Below are positions 7,888-16,617 of a stretch of DNA of 64,000 nt, piece after piece. Position 1 is the first letter of the stretch. The number at the start of each line of letters is the position of its first letter. The stretch comes from QAMX01 sp964448855 (GTDB lineage Bacteria > Bacillota > Clostridia > Oscillospirales > QAMX01), in the NCBI GenBank assembly GCA_964448855.1, contig CAYUXI010000005.1:1-64000 (forward strand), read 5' to 3'. The notes below the pieces were generated by a model. It made no database searches, was not told the DNA's origin, and saw only the letters and a program-made list of their open reading frames with translations. The position numbers and the translations under genes are program-made.

Positions 7888-9669
7888 TTATTTTCCAACG
7901 TGTGCCATTTCACTGGCTTTGTTGTTCTGAATCTGATACGGGAACGTCAGCGTGGTCATGTCCGCGTCGGAGAAATGGACGTCCTTTGCATATTGCAGCG
8001 CAATGTTGATGGATTTCCAGGCGGAGGTGCTGATCTTGTTCGGTGTGGACACCGTGGCGTAGGTGTTCGGCCAGAGCAGAACCTCGGCCTGCACCGTCTC
8101 ATACAGGGAGTTGTTCACCGGGCCGTACCCGTGGTGCGCCAGCTGCAGGAAGTCGGATTTCAGATAGTCGCCGAAGTTTTTCTCCAGAATGGTGCCGGAG
8201 GTGTTGGTCGTATCCGCGAGGAAGAGGAGGGTCTGCTCGCCGGTGTTCAGGCGAATCACCATGGAGGAGGTGTTGAACGCATCGAATTTCGCAACGGGCA
8301 GCAAATCCTCGACCGTGTAGAGGATTTCCACGCTGACCGAGCCGAAGACGAACGTCTGACCGGTGTGCGCCTTGATCACCTGTGCATCCGGAATGTAGGT
8401 TTTCGCATGGGCATAGATGGAGCGGACGTATTCCGCGTCCCCTTCATAGTCGATGGTGTATTCTTCCGGCTGAATGTAGTTGAAAATCACGCGCTCTACC
8501 GTGACACCTTCGTCTGCACCGTGGTTTTCGACAAATTCCTCAAAGCCGAGCTGATGATCCGGGTGGGGGTGCGAAATGAACCAGGCGGCGATGGTAATAT
8601 TCGACGGGTCAGGTGCCACCGCAGTCAGTGCCTTGTAGAGATAGTCCGGCTTATTGTTGGCGCGGTAGCCGCCGTCGTGAACCAGAAACCGGCCGTCCGG
8701 CAGGAGGAAGATGTAGCCCTGACCGCAGTCGATGTTGCCGGGCTGGTTGACAAACGTCAGCGTGGAGGTGTACTGCTCCGGTGCGCTGATGGTGCAGTCC
8801 GATGCGCCGAGCATCTCGGCAGGGCCGCAGACGATGCGGATGCTCTGGGCATACGCCGTGTAGTAGAGATAGATGGCGTCGTCGCCGTTGACGAGCGTTT
8901 CATAGCGGTTGCCCTGCAGCTGCGTTGAGGAAACCGACTGATATCCGGCGCCTGTCAGCAGACCGAGGTAGGCGAGCAGATCCTGCTCACTGCCGTTTTT
9001 GACGTACAGCAGGAAGGTATCCCGGTCGCAGTTGATGACTTCAGGCCGTGCATACGGATACGCCGGGACGCGCAGCAGCCGTTCGCTGGCCAGATAGCTG
9101 TGGTTTGTGTCAGCCGACACGGTGAAGGAGCCGTCCGATGCGGGCTGCAGCACGGCGGCCAGCTCCTGTGCGATGATGTCGGTGTCGAGCTCTGTGGAGA
9201 ACGCCAGGACGAGCTTGTTGCCGACCATCTGCACCCGGAATTCGCCGTAGGCCAGCCCCTGATACACAGCTGTGGATTCGTCATAGGCGGTCTGGCCGAC
9301 CAGAATGGCCGGGTCGCTGCTCAGGTTGCCCTGCTCATCCGTGGCGAGGAAGTCGGTCGCAAGCTCCGGCAGAACGCCGGTGATGCTTTCCAGCGCTTCG
9401 CGAATGCGGGTATACATGGCCTGCTCCAGCGCGGTGGGTGCCGTCGGACACATGACCCGGCAGCTGTACGCACCGTCAGCAAAGACCTTCAGCGCTTCTG
9501 CGGGCGGGAATACGAACCCCGTGACGGCTGGTGTGGCGGTCGGCGCACTGGTGACGCTGGTGTCATCGGTTTCCAGAGCGATTTGCGGCTCGTCTGAGCT
9601 GCACGCAGCCAACGAGAGCAGCATCAGACCGACCAAAAGCAGACAGATGACGGACTTGACAGATTTCAT
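7888..9669 (-). CDS. Secreted lipoprotein with a ComEC-like metallo-beta-lactamase domain, 593 aa
   Basis: Begins with a lipoprotein signal peptide (MKSVKSVICLLLVGL, lipobox LAAC with Cys23), so it should be anchored outside the membrane. After a Thr/Ala/Pro-rich linker and a central region of unknown fold comes a metallo-beta-lactamase-type domain with HPHPDH near residue 366, FLADTT and LAHHG, which resembles the extracellular hydrolase domain of ComEC and related phosphodiesterase-like proteins. No ComEC transmembrane channel is present. The start has AGGAGGG nearby; upstream extensions lack a ribosome binding site. A consensus promoter gives a leader of about 145 nt. Substrate unknown, possibly nucleic acid or a phosphodiester. 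Confidence 0.75.
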   Translation of the reverse strand: MKSVKSVICLLLVGLMLLSLAACSSDEPQIALETDDTSVTSAPTATPAVTGFVFPPAEALKVFADGAYSCRVMCPTAPTALEQAMYTRIREALESITGVLPELATDFLATDEQGNLSSDPAILVGQTAYDESTAVYQGLAYGEFRVQMVGNKLVLAFSTELDTDIIAQELAAVLQPASDGSFTVSADTNHSYLASERLLRVPAYPYARPEVINCDRDTFLLYVKNGSEQDLLAYLGLLTGAGYQSVSSTQLQGNRYETLVNGDDAIYLYYTAYAQSIRIVCGPAEMLGASDCTISAPEQYTSTLTFVNQPGNIDCGQGYIFLLPDGRFLVHDGGYRANNKPDYLYKALTAVAPDPSNITIAAWFISHPHPDHQLGFEEFVENHGADEGVTVERVIFNYIQPEEYTIDYEGDAEYVRSIYAHAKTYIPDAQVIKAHTGQTFVFGSVSVEILYTVEDLLPVAKFDAFNTSSMVIRLNTGEQTLLFLADTTNTSGTILEKNFGDYLKSDFLQLAHHGYGPVNNSLYETVQAEVLLWPNTYATVSTPNKISTSAWKSINIALQYAKDVHFSDADMTTLTFPYQIQNNKASEMAHVGK

Positions 9670-9820
9670 GAAGATCCCTCCTGAATAATCAATTCGACGG
9701 CTGATCTCCGCCAGACATGGAACAAAATCAGACGGCATGGCAGCGCAGTGGGGGAGGGCGCACGGCTCCGAAAACCGGAAAACCACGCACCGACGATTCT
9801 GCCCCAAAAGTGCTGACTCT

Positions 9821-9849
9821 ATGATAGCACATCTGGCCGAGGTTGTCAA
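9821..9849 (-). promoter_or_regulatory. Sigma-A-type promoter for the metallo-beta-lactamase lipoprotein
   Basis: Minus-strand TTGACA (9849-9844) and TATCAT (9826-9821) with a 17-bp spacer. Confidence 0.8.
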
Positions 9850-9923
9850 GAAACAATCGAAAATACCAAACACCGGCTTGCAATCGAAATGCTTCGCCGG
9901 TGCGGAAAAATCCCAAAAAACCA

Positions 9924-9953
9924 TTGACAGGAAAAAGCGTTGTATGGTATAAT
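9924..9953 (+). promoter_or_regulatory. Sigma-A-type promoter for the ECF S component and kinase
   Basis: TTGACA and TATAAT with an 18-bp spacer, near consensus, about 170 bp upstream of the TTG start codon. The interval is a structured leader. Confidence 0.85.
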
Positions 9954-9959
9954 ATCTGT

Positions 9960-10090
9960 CGGAATCGTTGGCAGAAGCGGGCGATTGGCCGGCAGAAGCG
10001 GGCCTCTTGAAGCATTTTGAACAGAATGGATTTTCGAAACCAGGAAGGATTCGGCACCCTCAGAAGGGGGTCTGCGGAATTCTTTTTTTT
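9960..10090 (+). promoter_or_regulatory. Structured leader with intrinsic terminator (candidate riboswitch or attenuator)
   Basis: The leader contains a 13-base direct repeat GGCAGAAGCGGGC at 9970-9982 and 9991-10003, a small hairpin around 10028-10042, and a strong hairpin at 10047-10082 followed by eight T (10083-10090). The terminator stands 37 nt before the start codon, so it must be bypassed for expression. GAATC at 9962-9966 could pair with GATTC at 10048-10052 in the terminator arm, giving a possible alternative fold. It does not match the TPP, FMN, THF or preQ1-I patterns I know. Confidence 0.65.
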
Positions 10091-10126
10091 GTATCCAGAA
10101 AATGTGGAAAACAGGAGGGAACACCT

Positions 10127-10732
10127 TTGAAAACGAATGAAAAAACAGAAAACGGTTCCAAAAAATCTCGATCTCTTCGCAACCTGACCTGGTCGGCCAT
10201 GTACCTGGCCATCGCCATGGTTCTCCCACTGCTGACCGGGCAGATACCGGACATCGGGCGGGCACTCAGCCCGCTGCATATCCCGGCGCTGCTGTGCGGC
10301 TTTTCCTGCGGCTGGACATGGGGGCTGGCCGTCGGCTTCGTATCCCCGCTGCTGCGCAACCTGCTGTTTGGAATGCCGACCATGCCGGGTGCGGTGTTTA
10401 TGGCGTTTGAAATGGCCGTGTACGGCCTCATGACCGGCTGGCTGTACCGGCTGCTGCCGAAAAAACCGTGGAACGTGTACGTCGCGCTGCTAACGGCCAT
10501 GCTGTCCGGCCGCGTCGCCTGGGCGATTGCGCGCACGGCGTTTGCCTGGCTCAACGGGGAATCCATCCCCTTCCGGCTGATTCTGGACAGCACCGTCCTG
10601 ACCGCCGTGCCGGGCATCGTCCTCCACATTGTCCTGATTCCACTGCTCGTGCTTGCAATGGAACGAGCCGGGCTGATTCTTCCGAAACAACGAAAAAAGA
10701 GCAAAAATGGGGAGAAATGCAACGATGAATGA
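10127..10732 (+). CDS. ECF transporter S component, 201 aa
   Basis: Integral membrane substrate-binding (S) subunit of an energy-coupling-factor vitamin transporter. The N-terminus is polar, followed by about six hydrophobic segments. The region around ALSPLHIPALLCGFSCGW, then VGFVSPLLRNLLFGMP, is typical of this S-component group. The likely start is a TTG at 10127 with GGAGGG eight to nine bases upstream; an upstream ATG frame at 9968 would run through the leader terminator. It overlaps the following kinase gene by 8 bp. The EcfA/EcfT module is not in this window. Substrate unknown; pairing with a kinase suggests a molecule trapped by phosphorylation. Confidence 0.8.
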   Translation: MKTNEKTENGSKKSRSLRNLTWSAMYLAIAMVLPLLTGQIPDIGRALSPLHIPALLCGFSCGWTWGLAVGFVSPLLRNLLFGMPTMPGAVFMAFEMAVYGLMTGWLYRLLPKKPWNVYVALLTAMLSGRVAWAIARTAFAWLNGESIPFRLILDSTVLTAVPGIVLHIVLIPLLVLAMERAGLILPKQRKKSKNGEKCNDE

Positions 10733-11792
10733 TGCGAAAAAAACGATGGACTTCCTGCGGGTGCAGTGCCTGCAATATCCGGCGCTGCAGCTGCAGGATC
10801 TGTATAAAGCGCTCTATCAGAGCGCACGGGGCTGCGGCCACCTGATTCATGACGCGTCGGCGGCTGCGGCGTATATCCGCACGGAAGCGGCCAACGCACC
10901 GACCGCACCCGCCCTGACGGAACGGCTGGACGGCGACTACAGCCGCATCTACCTCACAGCGCTGCACACCGGCCTGTCGGCGGACACGCTGGCGCACATG
11001 ATGCAGTGTTCAGCCGCACCGGTACCGGATGGGGAAGCACGGCTGCGCGAAAAGCTCAATGCGCTCAGCGGTGCAGCCGAGGGGGGTATGCTTCCGTTCT
11101 CCGCCGCAGAAACGGCCGAGGCCATCCAGCAATGGTCGGCGGCGGGCTACCCGGCCTGCCACCATTCCGAAGCGTACCGCGCCGCCTACCGCCCGGCCTA
11201 TCGCGTTGTCCACCATGCGTTTGCCGATGCTTTGCCGCTGCTGGCTGCCATTGACCGGATGCTTGCGGAGCGGCCAACGGTCACACTGGCCATCGAGGGC
11301 AGCAGCGCCGCCGGGAAATCCACGCTCGCCGACCGGCTGGCACAGGTCTACGGCGCGACGGTCTTCCACATGGACGATTTCTTCCTTCGTCCCGAGCAGC
11401 GCACGGCCGAACGCTATGCAGAGCCGGGCGGCAATGTCGATCGCGAACGCTTTCTCCGGGAGGTGCTCCTGCCGCTTGCGAACGGGCAGACGGTTGCGTA
11501 CCGGCGGTTCAACTGCGCCGACTGGACGCTGCAGGAGCCGGTGATGATGCAGCCGGGGCGGCTGAACATCGTCGAAGGCGCCTATTCCATGCATCCGGAG
11601 CTGGCCGCGCAGTATGACCTGTCCGTGTTTTTGCAGGTGGAGCCGGAGCTGCAGCGCCGTCGCATTCTGCGGCGCAATTCACCGGAGCAGGCCGAACGAT
11701 TTTTCACCGACTGGATTCCGCTCGAAGCGAAGTACTTTGCGGCGATGCACCCGGCAGACCGCTGCACACTGACGCTGACGCAGACAGAATAA
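10725..11792 (+). CDS. Uridine-kinase-like P-loop protein with an extra N-terminal domain, 355 aa
   Basis: The C-terminal half is a P-loop kinase of the uridine kinase/phosphoribulokinase type: Walker A EGSSAAGKST at 191-200, FHMDDFF, and IVEGAYS with RRRILRR as a lid-like stretch. The first 180 residues form a separate domain rich in His and Arg (RGCGHLIHD, ACHHSEAYRAAYRPAYR) that I do not recognise. The start at 10725 lies inside the end of the ECF S component gene with GGGGAG upstream, so the two are translationally coupled. The natural reading is uptake followed by phosphorylation of the same compound, but the substrate is not known. Confidence 0.7.
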   Translation: MNDAKKTMDFLRVQCLQYPALQLQDLYKALYQSARGCGHLIHDASAAAAYIRTEAANAPTAPALTERLDGDYSRIYLTALHTGLSADTLAHMMQCSAAPVPDGEARLREKLNALSGAAEGGMLPFSAAETAEAIQQWSAAGYPACHHSEAYRAAYRPAYRVVHHAFADALPLLAAIDRMLAERPTVTLAIEGSSAAGKSTLADRLAQVYGATVFHMDDFFLRPEQRTAERYAEPGGNVDRERFLREVLLPLANGQTVAYRRFNCADWTLQEPVMMQPGRLNIVEGAYSMHPELAAQYDLSVFLQVEPELQRRRILRRNSPEQAERFFTDWIPLEAKYFAAMHPADRCTLTLTQTE

Positions 11793-11802
11793 GAAAAAAA
11801 CG

Positions 11803-11841
11803 CAGCCGTCGGATGGCTTTCACCGTCCGGCGGCTGTTTTT
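11803..11841. terminator. Intrinsic terminator, usable in both directions
   Basis: A 14-bp stem with two G-T pairs and a 6-nt loop, followed by TTTTT on the plus strand and preceded by an A run, so it can also end the minus-strand DUF4838-like gene. Confidence 0.85.
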
Positions 11842-11863
11842 GTGTTTGCTTGAATGGCAGATA

Positions 11864-12820
11864 TCACGGCTCGGCCAGAATGGCCATGTAATCGGAGAGG
11901 TCGGCGTCGCCGTACAGGTCGCGGTATTCCTCGCCGAGGTAGCAGCCAAAGGCCGTGATCGAATCGAAGCCGAGCTGGCGATAGGCGCGGACATCCTCGC
12001 GGCAGACTGCACCGTTCAGCTGAAAGCGCCGGGGCGGCAGCTTCCAGCCGGAAAACATGGAGTTGTCCGTCCAGTAGTCGAGCACCTTGGCGTTCTGCCT
12101 GCCGAAAAAGTCGAGCAGAGCGGGCAGCGGTTCCGCATTCAGGCGGTTCTGCTCACAGGCGGGGTCAAAGAGCGAGCAGTCAAACGTGCGGCGAAACGGC
12201 GCAAATTCCAGAAATACGTTGCTGCGCGGCCGGACAACCTGTGGAACGGCCAGCGCGCCGACATAAGCGAGAAACGACTGCGATGCACCTGTGTTCACCG
12301 CTGCAACGCCCTCGGCCATCGCGTTGTAAATGCGGAGCGCCTGATCGGCCGGGGACAGCGCACGGCATGAATCACAGCAACAAAAGGCGTCGATGTCGTC
12401 CGTCCAAAAATGGTAGTTCCCCGTGTCCGGGCGGAAAATCCGTGCCAGCTGCGCGGTGCGCTCACTGAGATAGGCCAGCCCCTCCGCAGAGGAGGCGCAG
12501 CAGGCAAAATCCGATCGGCGGACGCCGTGCTCATCCATGCGGAACCATTCCGGATGCTCCGAAAAGCGTTCCCGCTCCAAAAGCCACGCCAGCGCGTGCA
12601 TTTCATATTCAACGGCAATGCCTGCACGCTCCATGCGGGCGTGAAAGCGCGCAAACTCCGGCGTGGACAGCATCTGAATGCAGCGCTCGAGCGAATGCGG
12701 CGCCTCCGCACCGCCGACGGGGTGCAGCCCGACGACGTTCAGAGTGGACTGCTCCAGACGCGATGCCCAGTAATCGGTCGCCTCGTGCGCATAAATGACG
12801 ATTCCACGGCGTTTCAGCAT
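11864..12820 (-). CDS. DUF4838-like putative carbohydrate-active protein, 318 aa
   Basis: Cytoplasmic, no signal peptide. The signature FWTDDIDAFCCCDSC near 138-154, an aromatic-acidic stretch followed by a Cys cluster, resembles DUF4838 proteins, which often occur with glycoside hydrolases. The early part (IVIYAHEATDYW, VEYEMHALAWLLERERF) and VFLEFAPFRRTFDCSLFDP fit a TIM-barrel-like enzyme. It is shorter than many DUF4838 proteins. GAGAGGA precedes the ATG. Function uncertain; glycan metabolism is the likely area. Confidence 0.55.
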   Translation of the reverse strand: MLKRRGIVIYAHEATDYWASRLEQSTLNVVGLHPVGGAEAPHSLERCIQMLSTPEFARFHARMERAGIAVEYEMHALAWLLERERFSEHPEWFRMDEHGVRRSDFACCASSAEGLAYLSERTAQLARIFRPDTGNYHFWTDDIDAFCCCDSCRALSPADQALRIYNAMAEGVAAVNTGASQSFLAYVGALAVPQVVRPRSNVFLEFAPFRRTFDCSLFDPACEQNRLNAEPLPALLDFFGRQNAKVLDYWTDNSMFSGWKLPPRRFQLNGAVCREDVRAYRQLGFDSITAFGCYLGEEYRDLYGDADLSDYMAILAEP

Positions 12821-12861
12821 AAAAATCCTCTCTTTTCGTATCCAATCGGGAAAGAAACCAA

Positions 12862-12886
12862 CAGCAGGATCCGGCGGATCCTGCTG
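12862..12886 (-). terminator. Probable terminator of the uvrC-rsmD-coaD operon
   Basis: Inverted repeat CAGCAGGATC around a few bases, followed on the minus strand by a T-rich stretch (TTGGTTTCTTT). Moderate quality. Confidence 0.5.
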
Positions 12887-12956
12887 CTTTGTCCGATTCT
12901 GTCAGAAATGAACGGTTAGCCCCTCCGCATCCATGGGCGAACCGAAACCGCCCGGA

Positions 12957-13526
12957 TTACTTGGTGGGCGGAAGCTGCTTGAACTGCTGACGCACGCGGT
13001 GCAGCTCGTTCAGCGCATTGGCAACGGCCTCCTCGGAGCGGGTCAAAGAGTCATTGACGAACTGCGAGGTCGCGGTGCGCAGCTCGCGCGCTCTTTCCTC
13101 GGCGTTCCGAACCAGCTCCGCGGCATGGGCTTCTGCGGCGGAAATGGTCTGACTGGCCTGCTGATCGGCGGTGGAAAGGACATCCTTGGCCTTGGCGGCG
13201 GCAGCCGTGGCGATTTCACCGGCAGCGCGCTTGGCTTCCGTATAGACGGCGGATTCATTCACAAGCGTCCGGGCGCGATCCTCCGCAGCGCGGATAATGG
13301 CATCCGCATCGCGACGGGCGGCGGCGGCCAGCTCATTTCTCGATTCAACAATTGCCCGCGCCTGCTGAATATCGCCGGGCAGAACGGATTTGATTTCGTT
13401 GATCAGCTCCATCACCCGATCCCGATCCAGCATCACTTTGCCGCCGCTGAGCGGCATCGACCATGCCTCGGAAATCATGTCGCTGAGAATGGTGATCAAT
13501 TCATCAATGGTGTGTCTTGCGTCCAT
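12957..13526 (-). CDS. Alanine-rich coiled-coil protein, 189 aa
   Basis: After a short N-terminal segment (TIDELITILSDMISEAWSMP) almost the whole protein is a continuous heptad-rich helix full of Ala, Arg, Glu and Gln, like ATP synthase b/E subunits or DivIVA-type proteins. No membrane segment is present. It lies downstream of coaD, transcribed in the same direction, in a cluster otherwise conserved for CoA and rRNA-modification genes. I cannot name a function; a scaffold or DivIVA-like role is possible. Confidence 0.6.
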   Translation of the reverse strand: MDARHTIDELITILSDMISEAWSMPLSGGKVMLDRDRVMELINEIKSVLPGDIQQARAIVESRNELAAAARRDADAIIRAAEDRARTLVNESAVYTEAKRAAGEIATAAAAKAKDVLSTADQQASQTISAAEAHAAELVRNAEERARELRTATSQFVNDSLTRSEEAVANALNELHRVRQQFKQLPPTK

Positions 13527-13608
13527 CGGTAAAACCCCCAGTATTCAAAAAATAAAATAAAGAACGTGCAAAGAAACGGGAAAACGGCGACATCCCCGGC
13601 CACTGACG

Positions 13609-14088
13609 TCAGGCCTGCGCCCTCCGCGCCTGCAGCGCGGCAATGACGGGCTGCGGTAGATAGCCGGAAACATCCTGATGCAGGGAAAAAAGATGGAGAG
13701 CCGTACTGGTCGAAATATGCGCCAGCTGAGGGGAACAGGGCAGAAACAGCGTTTCCGGCCCGCCGAACGAGCGGAGCACCGACGCAATCGGCGTCTCGTA
13801 TTCCAGATCGGCTGCACCGCGCAGACCCTTGACGATGGCGTCAATCTGATGCGCTGCGGTGTAATCCGTTGTCATGCCGGAGAAGGTGTCCACCTCCAGA
13901 CCGGGCAGATCAACGGCGGAAGCGCGAATCAGCGCACAGCGCTCCTCCAGAGAGAAAAGCGGCTGCTTGGCACCGTTCTGCATGACCAGAACAATGACGC
14001 GGTCAAAAACAGTCAGTGCCCGGCGGAACAGATCAAGATGCCCCAGCGTGACCGGGTCGAAGCTGCCGGGACAGACGGCGGTTTTCAT
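13609..14088 (-). CDS. coaD: Phosphopantetheine adenylyltransferase
   Basis: Catalyses adenylyl transfer from ATP to 4'-phosphopantetheine, the penultimate step of coenzyme A synthesis. The nucleotidyltransferase signature CPGSFDPVTLGHLDLFRR is intact at the N-terminus, with KGLRGAADLEYE and ETLFL further on; 159 aa is the normal length. Two conserved spots differ: the usual Asn after YExxMA is Ser (IASVLR), and the ISSSxVKE ATP-contact motif reads ISTSTALHL. Its start overlaps the rsmD stop by 4 bp, the classic rsmD-coaD arrangement. Confidence 0.92.
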   Translation of the reverse strand: MKTAVCPGSFDPVTLGHLDLFRRALTVFDRVIVLVMQNGAKQPLFSLEERCALIRASAVDLPGLEVDTFSGMTTDYTAAHQIDAIVKGLRGAADLEYETPIASVLRSFGGPETLFLPCSPQLAHISTSTALHLFSLHQDVSGYLPQPVIAALQARRAQA

Positions 14089-14666
14089 AGCGACTCCGCC
14101 CCTTCTCCCTGGACTTCATCCAGCTCACGCTGATACAGATGCAATGCGGTAATGCCGTAGGTATAGGTGCGGAGCAGCCGGAGACGGCCAATCTGTTCGG
14201 GCATCGTTTCGCCGGAACGCCCCTCACATATAATTATACCATGCTCAGCGACAATGTCAAATGAATCGATAAAATTTAAGACTCTTTTCAGGTATCCGGC
14301 GAGGTAGGGCGGGTCCATCAGGACGAGATGGAACGAGCGCTTCGGTGCCGATTGCAGAAACGCCTTGTAGTCGCTCTGGCGGATTTCGGCGCGATCGAGT
14401 AGCCTGGCGGCGGTGGCGTTTTCGCGGATGGTTCGAATGGCCGCGATGGTGTTGTCCACGAACACGGCTTTTTCAGCACCGCGGCTCAGGGCTTCCAGAC
14501 CCAGCTGACCGGTACCGGCGAAGAGATCCAGAACCGTTCGCCCTTCAATCTGGAATTGAATGATGCTGAACAGCGCCTCTTTGACCATTTCGCGTGTCGG
14601 ACGTGTGGTTTCGCCGGGGACCAGCTTCAGTTTGCAGCCTCTGGCGCTGCCTGTAATAATTCGCAT
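14085..14666 (-). CDS. rsmD: 16S rRNA (guanine966-N2)-methyltransferase
   Basis: Methylates G966 of 16S rRNA in the 30S subunit using S-adenosylmethionine. MRIITGSARGCKL at the start, RPTREMVKEALFSII, the SAM-binding LDLFAGTGQLGLEALSRGA and the catalytic MDPPY motif are all present. 193 aa is typical. The chosen ATG has AGGAAAGGA upstream; the longer frame to 14711 has none. It sits between uvrC and coaD. Confidence 0.95.
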   Translation of the reverse strand: MRIITGSARGCKLKLVPGETTRPTREMVKEALFSIIQFQIEGRTVLDLFAGTGQLGLEALSRGAEKAVFVDNTIAAIRTIRENATAARLLDRAEIRQSDYKAFLQSAPKRSFHLVLMDPPYLAGYLKRVLNFIDSFDIVAEHGIIICEGRSGETMPEQIGRLRLLRTYTYGITALHLYQRELDEVQGEGAESL

Positions 14667-14707
14667 GGTAAGAATCCTTTCCTGTAATGGGTCGGAACGA
14701 ACGGCGT

Positions 14708-16573
14708 TCAACCGGGTTGATCGGACGATGTGTCGGAGGGCTGTCCATCCGACGGGGCTTTCAAATGAAAATGGGCATAAACGGCATCGGCTGTCCGCTG
14801 TGGGACAATCTCCGCCAGCTGCTCCGGCGTGGCCTCACGGATGGCGGCGATGGAGCGGAACGCCCGCAGCAGCGCCGTTCGGCGAACCTGTCCGACGCCG
14901 GGAATTGCGTCCAGCTCGGATTGCAGCGCCTCGTTTTTGGCGCGGGTATTGTGATAGGCGAGGGCGAACCGGTGCGCCTCATCCTGAACGGAGGCAATCA
15001 GGGAAAAGCAGATGGGCAGCGAGGACAAATCCAGCTCACGTCCGTCCGGATCCACCAGCGCACGGGTGCGGTGGTGGTCATCCTTGACCATGCCGAACAT
15101 GGGCACGGAACGGCGGTTTTCCTCCGGCAACGCCTGCATGGCCTGTACCGCTGCGGCAACGTGTGCCGCGCCGCCGTCGATCAACACGAGATCCGGCACG
15201 GTTTCGCCGGTTTCCCGCAGAAAACGGCGGGTAATCACTTCGCGCATGGCGAAATAGTCATCCTGCGTATCCTTCCCGCGGATGGCATACCGGCGGTAGC
15301 TGCTTTTGTCGGGGCGTCCGTTCAGAAAAACGACGTTGGACGCCACAATGGCGGAATCGCCCAGGTTGGAAATATCAAATGCTTCCATCCGGCGATACGG
15401 CTCCGATGCGCCGGTCAAGGCGGCCAGGTCGCTCATCGCACGGGAAATTTTTTCTTCGCGGTGGGTGGTGCGCAAAACCTCCGATTTGGCGTTGCTCTCC
15501 GCCATATCGAGGAGCTGGCGGTTCAGGCCGCGCTGCGGCACTTCCATCCGCACGCGCTTCCCACGCTTGCCGGTCAGCCAGTCCGTCAGCAGGGGCATAT
15601 CCTCAAATTCCGTGGTGATCAGAATCCGATCCGGAATGTCGGTGCAGGCCGTGTAATACTGCTTGAGAAACGAGGCATACAGCTCCGCCGGCTCGCAGAC
15701 TGCGAGGCTGAGCAGGGAAACCTGCTGCCCGGTGATCATCCCGTTGCTGATGGATAAAATCGCAATCCCCGCACGCAGCTCGCCTAAATACAACCCACAG
15801 GCATCGACACGCCCACGGCTGTCTGTCACGACCTTCTGCTTTTTTCGGAGCACCGAGAGCGCAGACAGCTGATCGCGGAGCTCAGCGGCGCGTTCAAAGG
15901 CGAGTGCGTCGGCAGCCGCCTCCATTTCCTGACGGATTTTGTCCTCCAGCTCGTCGGTTTTGCCGCGCAGAATCATGGCGGACTGCTCCATCAGACTGTG
16001 ACAGAGCTCCTGCGGCGCTTCCGGACGGCAAGGGCCGAAGCACTGCTTCATCTGATAGTGGAGGCAGGGGCGCTCACGGCCGATGTCGCGTGGAAACACG
16101 CGGGAACAGACCGGCAGATGAAACGCCGTCCGCAGGGAATCCGTCAGGCTACGCGCCAGCTCCCGGCTGAAATACGGGCCGAAATATTCCGCACGATCCG
16201 CCTCCATCCGGGAGACGATCTCAAACCGCGGATACGTCTCATGCAGGTTGATGCGGATGAAGCAGCGGCCGCTGGAATCCTTGAGCAGGATGTTGTAGCA
16301 CGGCTGATACTGCTTGATGAGGGAGGATTCCAACACCAGCGCCTCATATTCGCTGGCGGTGACGATGTAGTTCAGCGAACGGGCATGGTCGATCATGGCG
16401 CGAACCTTCGGATGCGTGTTGCCCGCCTGGAAATACTGGCTGACGCGGTTGCGCAAAACGCGGGCCTTGCCGACATAGATGACGCGGCCGTTTGCGTCGG
16501 AGTACAGATAGACACCCGGCGACTGCGGCAGGGAGTGCGCCTTCAGCTTCAGCTCGTCAAATGCGTCATTCAT
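14708..16573 (-). CDS. uvrC: Excinuclease ABC subunit C
   Basis: Makes the two incisions of nucleotide-excision repair with UvrA and UvrB. Domains in order: GIY-YIG nuclease (SPGVYLYSDANGRVIYVGKA, residues about 16-36), a Cys-containing segment CLHYQMKQCFGPC near 180-192, a UVR helix near 205-240 (ALAFERAAELRDQL), an RNase H-like endonuclease domain (EAFDISNLGDSAIVAS, LIDGGAAH) and a C-terminal helix-hairpin-helix (IPGVGQVRRTALL). 621 aa is the family length. The start has GGAGGTG. Confidence 0.96.
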   Translation of the reverse strand: MNDAFDELKLKAHSLPQSPGVYLYSDANGRVIYVGKARVLRNRVSQYFQAGNTHPKVRAMIDHARSLNYIVTASEYEALVLESSLIKQYQPCYNILLKDSSGRCFIRINLHETYPRFEIVSRMEADRAEYFGPYFSRELARSLTDSLRTAFHLPVCSRVFPRDIGRERPCLHYQMKQCFGPCRPEAPQELCHSLMEQSAMILRGKTDELEDKIRQEMEAAADALAFERAAELRDQLSALSVLRKKQKVVTDSRGRVDACGLYLGELRAGIAILSISNGMITGQQVSLLSLAVCEPAELYASFLKQYYTACTDIPDRILITTEFEDMPLLTDWLTGKRGKRVRMEVPQRGLNRQLLDMAESNAKSEVLRTTHREEKISRAMSDLAALTGASEPYRRMEAFDISNLGDSAIVASNVVFLNGRPDKSSYRRYAIRGKDTQDDYFAMREVITRRFLRETGETVPDLVLIDGGAAHVAAAVQAMQALPEENRRSVPMFGMVKDDHHRTRALVDPDGRELDLSSLPICFSLIASVQDEAHRFALAYHNTRAKNEALQSELDAIPGVGQVRRTALLRAFRSIAAIREATPEQLAEIVPQRTADAVYAHFHLKAPSDGQPSDTSSDQPG

Positions 16574-16617
16574 GCAGACAACACCTCCGCTGTCAAATTG
16601 GGAAAAATGGAAGAGAA

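Noticed and set aside
9968..10126. N-terminal extension of the ECF S component
   Set aside because: It would translate the leader and its terminator; the polar extension has no ribosome binding site, while TTG at 10127 has GGAGGG.
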